Shown: piece after piece, positions 53,011-61,128 of the stretch
Layout: each line of letters opens with the position of its first letter
Position numbering within the stretch: position 1 is the first letter of the stretch
Origin: Pseudoips prasinana
Lineage: Eukaryota; Arthropoda; Insecta; Lepidoptera; Nolidae
Assembly (NCBI GenBank): GCA_951640165.1
Contig: OX621261.1
Location: 1 to 64,000 of the forward strand
Reading direction: 5' to 3'
DNA length: 64,000 nt
Notes under the pieces: model-generated
What the model saw: only the letters and a program-made list of their open reading frames with translations
Database searches by the model: none
What the model was told of the DNA's origin: nothing
Program-made: the position numbers and the translations under genes

Positions 53011-55175
53011 TAGTCGTACATCGCACCCCCCTCCTCCACAGCCGCTGAGGTCCCAGCAACAGGGACGGCGGTGGCAGCGACAGGCCGGGTCGGAGCCTGG
53101 GCTTTGCCCTTCTTAAGGGGAGGACTGCAATTCCTCCCCTTCATTATGTGGCCCGCAGGGCGGCCACTGGCGGCACAAACTGCGCAGTGCGGCGCGGCGG
53201 CCATGCAGGAGGCGGATTTGTGGCCCTCCTTGCCGCAGCGGTAACAACTGTCCGCCCTGTCAATGCTGGACGGACAGAGGGCTCGGGTGTGACCGATGCC
53301 GAAGCACCGGTAACACCGCAAAGGCTGGTCCTCAAGGGCCCGGACCGCAGCCGAGCTGAAGCCGACGGCGAGCCGTCCCTTCTCGAGGACGGCTTTGGCA
53401 GCGGCGACTGGGCACTCAAGGCGAATGGTGCCCATGCCGCCGCGCCCGGGCCTGATGCCCCCGCCCTGCACCGCTGCGACTGCGCAGCCACCTATGGCTG
53501 CGATCGCTGCCACCACCTCCTCTTTGGTGACTGAATCATCAAGATCAGCCACCTCAATGGCCGCCGACTTCACCGGCCTCGCCACCTTCGCCGCATCCGC
53601 AATTACCTCCTGCAGCTTCGCTGCAAAGAGGTCTGCGTTCTTCGCGCCCTCGGCACCCGGGAACTCGAAAATTCGAGCCCCAGCCTGCGTCCGGCGGCAC
53701 GAGACTTTACCGATCCCCAGTTTGGTAGGATCGGCATTGGCACGCGCCCGCAACATCACGGACGCGTACGTCTCGCCCCGCTCCGCAGCCTCCGTGGTGA
53801 GCGTCATCACGACGGCTGCGGTCTTGGGAGGAACCAAGTTCCTCCTGACACCGGCTGGGGTCGAACCCTTCCCCTTCCCCTTTCCCGTGCCAGTCGACTG
53901 ACCAGCCGGGGTGGTGGCGGAGACGGCTGGGGCTGGAGGGGTGCTCTTCCCCTTCCCCTTCCCTTTTCCTTTGCCAGTCGCAGCCGACTGGCCGGGAGTG
54001 GTGGTGGCGGGGACGGCAGGGACGACAGGTGCCGTCCTTTTGCCTTTGCCCTTCCCCTTACCGACCACCTTCGTCCAGCCCTGCTGGTTGGTCGGGGTGG
54101 TGGAAGGGAGAAGGGCGTCCTCCCTCTGGGAGGTTTCCACCCGCTCCTCTCGCCTTCTATCCGCCGCAAGTGGCGGTCGGACGACTTTCGCCGGCAAGAG
54201 CCGGTCCTCAATCCCTGCCAGGCAGGAGCGAACAAACGCCCTCTCCTCCGCCATCACCTTGCGGAGGACATCCTCAAGGCCGGGGGAGGAGGCAAGACCC
54301 TCCGCTGCAGGTCTGGGCTCGGCTTGCGATGGCCGGGCCGTGGCTTCAGCCAGCTTCATGTGCAGCTGGCTGACCTCCGACTGCAGGCGATCTACCTTCG
54401 CCTGCAGTTGCCGCGTTTCGTCGCTGGCCTTGCGGTCCACCAGCTCCGCGATGATACAACGCATGCTGGCGGCCCGGCATCTGAGGGACTTCTGGAAAGT
54501 CCCCTTCAGATGCGAGGACTTGGCGGCGACCTCCACGATCGCCTCCTCGTCCTCCAAGGCCATCTTCTCCAATTCGGCCAGGGAGTGGTCCGCGTACAGG
54601 ACGCGGGACGCACCGTACTCGGCCTTGGCACGAGCGACACGCGCCCGCTCCTCCTTGGCCGCAACCTGCTCCTCCAGCTCTTGCTGGAGCTGCTCCCGCC
54701 GTGCCAAGTCCAACTCACGCTGGGCAGCGGCCAAACCCACGTCGTGGGTGTCTGCAGCTGTCAACGCCTTTTTGGCCTTGACTCTCTTTTTAGGCTCCTT
54801 CGCCGAGCCTGAGCCCGAGGAGCCATCGGACACGACCTTGAGGAAGGTCCGCTTCCGCGATGCCGATCGTGATCGAGGATCGACCACCATCGAACCCGCA
54901 TCCGATGCAGTGGACTCGTTGTCGGAGTCCGACAATTCATCCACTCTCCCTCCGTAGAAGGTTCTACCTTCTTCCGACGCCTCAGCGTCGCGTTGGCCCT
55001 GAGAAGGGCCTTTTGGTTGGCCCTGAGAAGGGCCTTTGGGTTGGCCCTGAAAAGGGCCTTTGGGTTGGCCCTGAGAAGGGCCTTTGGGTTGGCCCTGAGA
55101 AGGGCCTTTGGGTTGGCCCTGAGAAGGGCCTTTTTTGACAAAATGCCCGAGGGCATCCCGCGCAGGTTTCGGCAT
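53010..55175 (-). CDS. E9 ORF1: Gag-like protein with six N-terminal repeats
   Basis: 721 aa from MPKPARDALGHFVKKG, the longest ORF1 here. Six GPSQGQPK repeats (DNA 54993-55130), the fourth reading GPFQGQP; SDSDNESTASDAG; RSRSASRKRTF; PKKRVKAKK; two coiled coils; GKGKGKGKG linkers; zinc knuckles CYRCFGIGHTRALC, CYRCGKEGHKSASC and the third long finger. The product ends GGAMYD where other copies read GGAMTD or MSD. No frame break. Confidence 0.92.
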   Translation of the reverse strand: MPKPARDALGHFVKKGPSQGQPKGPSQGQPKGPSQGQPKGPFQGQPKGPSQGQPKGPSQGQRDAEASEEGRTFYGGRVDELSDSDNESTASDAGSMVVDPRSRSASRKRTFLKVVSDGSSGSGSAKEPKKRVKAKKALTAADTHDVGLAAAQRELDLARREQLQQELEEQVAAKEERARVARAKAEYGASRVLYADHSLAELEKMALEDEEAIVEVAAKSSHLKGTFQKSLRCRAASMRCIIAELVDRKASDETRQLQAKVDRLQSEVSQLHMKLAEATARPSQAEPRPAAEGLASSPGLEDVLRKVMAEERAFVRSCLAGIEDRLLPAKVVRPPLAADRRREERVETSQREDALLPSTTPTNQQGWTKVVGKGKGKGKRTAPVVPAVPATTTPGQSAATGKGKGKGKGKSTPPAPAVSATTPAGQSTGTGKGKGKGSTPAGVRRNLVPPKTAAVVMTLTTEAAERGETYASVMLRARANADPTKLGIGKVSCRRTQAGARIFEFPGAEGAKNADLFAAKLQEVIADAAKVARPVKSAAIEVADLDDSVTKEEVVAAIAAIGGCAVAAVQGGGIRPGRGGMGTIRLECPVAAAKAVLEKGRLAVGFSSAAVRALEDQPLRCYRCFGIGHTRALCPSSIDRADSCYRCGKEGHKSASCMAAAPHCAVCAASGRPAGHIMKGRNCSPPLKKGKAQAPTRPVAATAVPVAGTSAAVEEGGAMYD

Positions 55176-55335
55176 ATTCCGCAATCAAAAATTCGTAGCA
55201 CTCCAAGCAGTTTAAGTTCGCTACGATGCACAGTGCACTTTAGCCGTACCCAGTCTGCCACTCCGTTACGGTGGTCAGAACTGGGACGTTTCCGGGGAAC
55301 GCGACGTGGACGCAAGCACTGTGGGGTGGTTCCCC

Positions 55336-55349
55336 AAGCCGCCCCAACC
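55336..55349. repeat. Target-site duplication of E9, 5' copy
   Basis: AAGCCGCCCCAACC, between the E9 5' end and (TAACC)n; identical to 49484-49497. Confidence 0.9.
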
Positions 55350-55369
55350 TAACCTAACCTAACCTAACC
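55350..55369. repeat. Interstitial telomere repeats between E9 and E10
   Basis: 20 bp of (TAACC)n following the E9 target-site duplication. Confidence 0.95.
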
Positions 55370-55382
55370 TTTTTTTTTTTTT

Positions 55383-55425
<43 letters not shown>

Positions 55426-55746
55426 TTTGCGCTGGGAAAAAATGCGTTACGCATACCCGCCCATTGGGGGATGGACGGGTTATGTGGGACTCTCCAGCTA
55501 CTCCGGCATACCCACTAAAATAACCCAGCGGCACTCCCGCATCGTCTATTTGGAGGGGGACTGGGAAACCGGCACAGCCTTTACGTCCAGTCCCCCACCG
55601 ACGACCGCCCGCCTTTACAGCGGGGCCCGCACGCCCCTCCCTTAGTGGAGGGGCCCGGGAACGACCGTGAGTGCTCGGCCGTTCCCGCCCGACGTGGGTG
55701 GTGATTGGTGCAATGCGAGCGAAGGCGCCCCCGCGCCTGTCGCCCG

Positions 55747-58700
55747 CTAATCACCACCAGAAGGAGGGAGGCGACGATCGTACAACCGCCGTCTCCCACC
55801 CCTTCTCCGCCTGCGGAGCGGCGGCGCGAGAGGATCATCCTCCCGCGCGCGCTCCGCCGCCTCCTTTTGCGACATGACATTCTCGCAAAAGGAGGCAACC
55901 GCCGCCCAAGCCTCCTCACTCCCCAGCATGGAGTTCACCACACCGGGAAGTGAGAGGTCTAACCCGACTACATCGGTCAGGGCACGGCGCAGCTCAGCCC
56001 AGGCTGGGCACACCTCGAGGGTGTGCTGCGCCGTGTCCTCCGCGGCTCCACACTCGTGGCACGCCGGGGTTTCCTCCCTCTGGATCCGATGCAGGTGCGT
56101 TCCGAAGCAGCCATGCCCGGATAACACCTGCACCAGACGGAACGAGAGGAAACCGTGGGGACGCTCGAGCCAGTCCCGCAGGGCTGGACCGAGCGCGTCC
56201 AACGTCCGGCGTCCAAAGGTGGCGGAGGCGAGGTCCCGTGTCCAGTGAAGGACGATTGCGTCCCTCGCCTCCCGCCGCACGGCATCCCGCTCTTGCGCGG
56301 CGGGGCGCTCACCCAGCGCCCTACGCCGCGCCGTCCATTCGTACACTCTGGCGAGCACCCATGCCTCCAATTCCCAGGGAGGGGTGCCGGCCAGAGCGCA
56401 CGCCGCCGCAAAACCCACCGAGCGGTAGGCCCTCGCCACCCGCTGTGCAATGGCCCGTTGGGGCCTGCGGATGGCGGTTGCATTCTCCCTCCTGTGGAGG
56501 GAGTCCGCCCAGATGGGTGCCCCGTAAAGGGCCATGCTTTTGAGGATGCCGGCATAGAGGCGCCGGCATCGCTCCTTGGGCCCGCCCAGGTTCGGGAGGA
56601 GCCATGAGAGGGCGTCCGCGGCTTTGAGCAGGCGCGTCGACAGCCCGCTGAAGTGCGGGCCGAAGCGCCACCTGCTGTCCAGCACGAGGCCCAGATACTT
56701 CATCTGGGCCCCGACCCCTATCCGGACGCCCTCCACCACGATGTGGGCGTCTGGAGGGCAGCGCTGCCGAGGCCCGTGAAAGAACACGGCCTCGGTCTTG
56801 TTCAGCGCTACCCTCAATCCAAGCTGGCGGATCCTGCCTGCCACTAAGGATCCGCCAGCCGAGGCCAAACAGGCCGCCGCCCCAAAGTCCCTCCCCCGGG
56901 CAACGAGGAGAGTGTCATCCGCGTAGCAGATGACACTCGTGCCCTGGAGGAGGGTGCCCCGCAGGAGCCAATCGAATCCGATGTTCCACAAGAGGGGCCC
57001 TAGCACCGAGCCTTGTGGAACACCGGATTCCGCGCCGTAGCGCCTGATCCTGGCCGTCCTGTCCGCCAGGAGGACCTCCCGGTCCTCCAGGTAGTTGGCC
57101 AGGATCGCCCGCAGATATTGGGGCACTCCGTGATACCGGAGTGCCTCCAATACGGTCGAGTGGGGCACGGAGTTGAAGGCGTTGGCGATGTCGAACGACA
57201 CCGCCAACACTCCGTCCCCAGCCTCGACCGCTTCCCGCACTTGGCCCCTGAGTAGGGCCAACGCGTCGACCGTCGAACGCCCTTGTCGGAACCCGAACTG
57301 GGCGTCCGACAGGTCTGGCCCTACCTCCCGCAACTGGCTATTTAGCCGGGTGGCGATGATCCCCTCGAACAATTTACCGACCTCATCGAGCAGAACGATG
57401 GGCCGGTATGCCGAGGGGGAGTCCACCGGGCGTCCCTCCTTTCGGAGCAGGCAAAGCTGCCCCTCCTTCCAGATCTTCGGGAACCTCCCAGCCGTCAGGC
57501 ATGCGCTGAAGAGGTCCCGAAACCTCTGCTCCATGAAGGACGCTGCGATGGCCACCACCCGTGCGGGGACGCCATCTGGTCCAGGGGCCGTCTTCTTCGC
57601 GCGGAGGGACAGAACCCCCGCGCGAAATTCCTCCGCCGACACTGGAGGCACCTCCTCCTCCGGCGAAGCCACCACCCCCCCCAGCGGGGGGTTCATCGTT
57701 GGTGGGGTGAAGTCGGTCCTGCGCGGAAACAGTGACCGAACCACCCCATCCAGCAACGCCGGCTTTAGGGTCTCCGCTAATGGGGGACCGTAAGGGCGCA
57801 GCTGGCTCCGCGCCTGCTTATACGGCCTCCCAAACGGATCCCTGTCGAGGCCCTCCAGCATCTCGGCCTTTGCCGAGTCCTCGGCGGCGCACATTTCCGA
57901 CTTGAGGACCGTCTTTGCCTCTAGGTAAGAGGCGTAGAGGCGGTCCTCCTCAGCCTGACATCGGCTGGTGCGCCGCCGACTCCGCGTGTAGGCCCTCCTG
58001 GCCTCCACGCACGCGGCCCGGAGCGCCGCCAGCTCCCCAGTCCACCAATAAACGGCGCGACGGGGAGGCGGACGGCGAGACCGAGGCATGCTCGAGTTGC
58101 ACACCTCGGTCAGGGACCTCCGGAGCCGTACCGCTGCGACGTCGACGTCCGTGCCTTCTACAGGGGGCGAGAGCCAGTCCTGGAGGAACGCTGCCTCCTG
58201 GGCTGCCTCCCGGTCCAGGCGGGTGAGAGCCCACCGCGGGAAGGGAGATCGGCCCGAGCGGGCCATCCCCCGCGGGCTCTGGGTGGAGATGTCGAACCGC
58301 ACATATCGGTGGTCCGACAGGGTCTCCACCATCTCCACCCGCCAGTTCACGACGCGGGCGGCTAGCACGGGGGTGGCGAACGATACGTCCACCACTGACC
58401 CTCCCCGTTGCCGCACACACGTGTGAACATCCCCCCTGTTTAGGAGGGACACGCCGCACGAAGCCGACCAAAATTCGGCGGCGCGCCCCCGGACGTTGCA
58501 CGACGCCGCCGGGTTGCCCCAGGCCACCGACTTGGCGTTCAGGTCGCCCATTACGACGACCTGACGTGGTGCCGCCTTCCCGACGACTGCCGTAAGGACT
58601 TCGAGAAAATTCTCGAAGTCCCTTAGAGGGCGGTTTGGGGAGAAATAGACCCCGACCAGGGCTATTTCTCCCCACGCGGCGGCCACGTATCCCGGACCCC

Positions 58701-58917
58701 TCTCTAAAAGCGAGAGGGGAGGGGAGTCCGTGGCAGGCCGCGACACCAACGCCACCAAGCCGTCCCGATCACCCAGCCAACGGCCAGGTACCGAGTACGG
58801 CTCGGCGACCACCGCCACGTCCACCAACCACTCGGCCACAGTCTGCATCAGCAGATCCTGTGCCGCTCTGCAGTGGTTGGTGTTCGCCTGGAGGATGCGA
58901 TGTTCGACCCTACCCAT
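55747..58917 (-). CDS. E10 ORF2: endonuclease-reverse transcriptase
   Basis: 1,056 aa from the ATG of TAATG (58919-58915). Endonuclease AEPYS, VVMGDLNAKS, SDHR; RT SFDIANAFN, GVPQGSVLGPLLWN, CYADD; finger CHEC...H...C, where the spacer residue is Glu instead of Asp or His. Small differences from E5 and E9 include AASFMEQRF and DFGAAACLAS. Catalytic and zinc-binding residues intact. Confidence 0.95.
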   Translation of the reverse strand: MGRVEHRILQANTNHCRAAQDLLMQTVAEWLVDVAVVAEPYSVPGRWLGDRDGLVALVSRPATDSPPLSLLERGPGYVAAAWGEIALVGVYFSPNRPLRDFENFLEVLTAVVGKAAPRQVVVMGDLNAKSVAWGNPAASCNVRGRAAEFWSASCGVSLLNRGDVHTCVRQRGGSVVDVSFATPVLAARVVNWRVEMVETLSDHRYVRFDISTQSPRGMARSGRSPFPRWALTRLDREAAQEAAFLQDWLSPPVEGTDVDVAAVRLRRSLTEVCNSSMPRSRRPPPRRAVYWWTGELAALRAACVEARRAYTRSRRRTSRCQAEEDRLYASYLEAKTVLKSEMCAAEDSAKAEMLEGLDRDPFGRPYKQARSQLRPYGPPLAETLKPALLDGVVRSLFPRRTDFTPPTMNPPLGGVVASPEEEVPPVSAEEFRAGVLSLRAKKTAPGPDGVPARVVAIAASFMEQRFRDLFSACLTAGRFPKIWKEGQLCLLRKEGRPVDSPSAYRPIVLLDEVGKLFEGIIATRLNSQLREVGPDLSDAQFGFRQGRSTVDALALLRGQVREAVEAGDGVLAVSFDIANAFNSVPHSTVLEALRYHGVPQYLRAILANYLEDREVLLADRTARIRRYGAESGVPQGSVLGPLLWNIGFDWLLRGTLLQGTSVICYADDTLLVARGRDFGAAACLASAGGSLVAGRIRQLGLRVALNKTEAVFFHGPRQRCPPDAHIVVEGVRIGVGAQMKYLGLVLDSRWRFGPHFSGLSTRLLKAADALSWLLPNLGGPKERCRRLYAGILKSMALYGAPIWADSLHRRENATAIRRPQRAIAQRVARAYRSVGFAAACALAGTPPWELEAWVLARVYEWTARRRALGERPAAQERDAVRREARDAIVLHWTRDLASATFGRRTLDALGPALRDWLERPHGFLSFRLVQVLSGHGCFGTHLHRIQREETPACHECGAAEDTAQHTLEVCPAWAELRRALTDVVGLDLSLPGVVNSMLGSEEAWAAVASFCENVMSQKEAAERAREDDPLAPPLRRRRRGGRRRLYDRRLPPSGGD

Positions 58918-60962
58918 TAGTCGGTCATCGCACCCCCCTCCTCCACGGCCGCTGAGGTCCCAGCCACTGGGACGGCGGTGGCAGCGACAGGCCGGGTCGG
59001 AGCCTGGGTTTTGCCCTTCTTAAGGGGAGGACTGCAATTCCTCCCCTTCATAATGTGTCCCGCAGGGCGGCCACTGGCGGCACATACCGCGCAGTGCGGT
59101 GCGGCGGCCTTGCAGGAGGCGGCTTTGTGCCCCTCCTTGCCGCAGCGGTAGCAGCTGTCCGTCCTGTCAATGCTGGACGGACAGAGGGCTCGGGTGTGAC
59201 CGATGCCGAAGCACTTGTAGCACCTTAAAGGCTGGTCCTCAAGTGCCCGGACCGCACCCGAGCTGAACCCGACGGCGAGCCGTCCCCTCTCGAGGACGGC
59301 TTTGGCAGCGGCGACTGGGCACTCCAGGCGAATTGCGCCCATGCCGCCGCGCCCGGGTCTGATGCCCCCGCCCTGCACCGCTGCGACTGCGCAGCCCCCA
59401 ATGGCTGCGATCGCTGCCACCACCTCCTCCTTGGTGACTGAATCATCAAGATCAGCCACCTCGATGGCCGCCGACTTCACCGGCCTCGCCACCTTCGCCG
59501 CGTCCGCGATGACCTCCTGCAGCTTCGCTGCAAAGAGGTCTGCGTTCTTTGCGCCCTCGGCACCCGGGAACTCAAAAATTCGAGCCCCAGCTTGTGTCCG
59601 GCGACACGAGACTTTACCGATCCCTAGTTTGGTGGGATCGGCGTTAGCACGCGCCCGCAACATCACGGACGCGTACGTCTCGCCCCGCTCCGCAGCCTCC
59701 GTGGTGAGCGTCATCACGACGGCTGCGGTCTTGGGAGGAACCAAGTTCCTCCTGACACCGGCTGGGGTCGAACCCTTCCCCTTTCCCTTGCCAGTCGTCT
59801 GTGACTGATCGGCAGGGGTGGTGGCGGAGGCGGCTGGGGGGGTGGTATTCCCGCTCCCTTTACCCTTGCCAGTCGGCTTCGACTGGCTGGGAGTGGTGGT
59901 GGCGGGGACGGCAGGGACGACCGCTGCCGTCTTTTTGCCCTTGCCCTTCCCCTTACCGACCACCCTCGTCCAGCCCTGCTGGTTGGTCGGGGTGGTGGAA
60001 GGGAGAAGGGCGTCCTCCCTCTGAGAGGAAGGCACCGGCTCCTCTCGCCTCCTGTCCGCCGCAAGCGGCGGTCGGATGACTTTCGCCGGCAAGAGCCGGT
60101 CCTCTATTCCCGCCAGGCAGGAACGAACAAACGCCCTCTCCTCCGCCATGACCTTGCGGAGGACATCCTCAAGGCCGGGGGAGGAGGCAAGGCCCTCCGC
60201 CACAGGTCTGGGCTCGGCTTGGGACGGCCGGGCCGTGGCTTCAGCCAGCTTGAGGTGAAGCTGGCTGACCTCCGACTGCAGGCGATCCACTTTCGCCTGC
60301 AGTTGCCGCGACTCGTCGCTGGCCTTGCGCTCCACGAGCTCCGCGACGATGCCACGCATGCTCGCGGCCCGGCATTTCAGGGACTTTTGGAAAGTCCCCT
60401 TTAGGTGGGAGGACTTGGCGGCGACCTCCACGATCGCCTCCTCGTCCTCCAAGGCCATTCTCTCCAATTCAGCCAGGGAGTGGTCCGCGTACATCACGCG
60501 GGACGCACCGTACCCGGCCTTGGCACGAGCGACGCGCGCCCGCTCCTCCTTGGCCGCAATTCGCTCCTCGAGCTCCTGCTGGAGCTGCTCCCGACGACCT
60601 AGGTCCAACTGGCGCTGGGCGTCGACCAAACCCACATCGTGGGTATCCGCTGAGGTTTTTTGGGCCTTCCTTTTCTGCTCCTTCGCCGAACACGAGGACC
60701 CATCTGACCCTTGTTTCAGGAAGGTCTTACGCTTCCGCGATACCGATCGTGATCGGCTGTAATCCGAGGCTGTGGACTCATTCTCGGAGTCCGACAATGA
60801 GTCCACTCTCCCTCCGTAGAAGGCGCTGCCTTCCGACGCTGACGCGTCGCGTTGGCCCTGAGAAGGGCCTTTTGGTTGGCCCTGAGAAGGGCCTTTGGGT
60901 TGGCCCTGAGAAGGGCCTTTTTTTATGAAATGCCCGAGGGCATCCCGCGCGGGTTTAGGCAT
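58917..60962 (-). CDS. E10 ORF1: Gag-like protein, shortest full-length version
   Basis: 681 aa from MPKPARDALGHFIKKG. Three GPSQGQPK repeats (DNA 60852-60917), SLSDSENESTASD, RSRSVSRKRKTF, a shortened Lys-rich tract (KEQKRKAQK), two coiled coils, a reduced linker (GKGKGSGNTTPPAAS), and zinc knuckles CYKCFGIGHTRALC, CYRCGKEGHKAASC plus the third long finger. Length differences from E9 come from the repeat and the linkers, all in frame. Confidence 0.92.
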   Translation of the reverse strand: MPKPARDALGHFIKKGPSQGQPKGPSQGQPKGPSQGQRDASASEGSAFYGGRVDSLSDSENESTASDYSRSRSVSRKRKTFLKQGSDGSSCSAKEQKRKAQKTSADTHDVGLVDAQRQLDLGRREQLQQELEERIAAKEERARVARAKAGYGASRVMYADHSLAELERMALEDEEAIVEVAAKSSHLKGTFQKSLKCRAASMRGIVAELVERKASDESRQLQAKVDRLQSEVSQLHLKLAEATARPSQAEPRPVAEGLASSPGLEDVLRKVMAEERAFVRSCLAGIEDRLLPAKVIRPPLAADRRREEPVPSSQREDALLPSTTPTNQQGWTRVVGKGKGKGKKTAAVVPAVPATTTPSQSKPTGKGKGSGNTTPPAASATTPADQSQTTGKGKGKGSTPAGVRRNLVPPKTAAVVMTLTTEAAERGETYASVMLRARANADPTKLGIGKVSCRRTQAGARIFEFPGAEGAKNADLFAAKLQEVIADAAKVARPVKSAAIEVADLDDSVTKEEVVAAIAAIGGCAVAAVQGGGIRPGRGGMGAIRLECPVAAAKAVLERGRLAVGFSSGAVRALEDQPLRCYKCFGIGHTRALCPSSIDRTDSCYRCGKEGHKAASCKAAAPHCAVCAASGRPAGHIMKGRNCSPPLKKGKTQAPTRPVAATAVPVAGTSAAVEEGGAMTD

Positions 60963-61114
60963 TTTCCAACGATGTCGTAGCACTCAAGGCAAAAGGTAGC
61001 TACGAAGCACAGTGCACTTTAGCCGTACCCAGTCTGCCACTCCGTTACGGTGGTCAGAACTGGGACGTTTCCGGGGAACGCGACGTGGACGCAAGCACTG
61101 TGGGGTGGTTCCCC

Positions 61115-61128
61115 AACCTAACCTAACC
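61115..61128. repeat. Interstitial telomere repeats between E10 and E11
   Basis: 14 bp (AACCTAACCTAACC), the same length as the E9 target-site duplication. Confidence 0.95.

Larger units (their letters stand above)
49498..55335 (-). mobile_element. E9: full-length SART-like element inserted at the E8 5' junction
   Basis: 5.84 kb: poly(A) (T run 49498-49518), 324-nt 3' UTR (49519-49842), intact ORF2 and ORF1, 160-nt 5' UTR (55176-55335). Flanked by a perfect 14-bp direct repeat outside pure telomere sequence. The 3' UTR start differs from the other copies (GTTGACGCTGGG instead of GTTTGCGCTGGG) and its hairpin is one pair longer, as in E1. It carries the largest ORF1 repeat number (six). Confidence 0.95.
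55370..61114 (-). mobile_element. E10: full-length SART-like retrotransposon
   Basis: 5.75 kb: poly(A) (T run 55370-55424, interrupted by one A at 55384), 3' UTR, intact ORF2 and ORF1, and 152-nt 5' UTR (60963-61114). It has the lowest ORF1 repeat number (three). Potentially active. Confidence 0.95.

Noticed and set aside
54993..55130. Short regular repeats resembling a CRISPR array
   Set aside because: Repeats are contiguous, lack unique spacers and encode the GPSQGQPK protein repeat; the context is eukaryotic.
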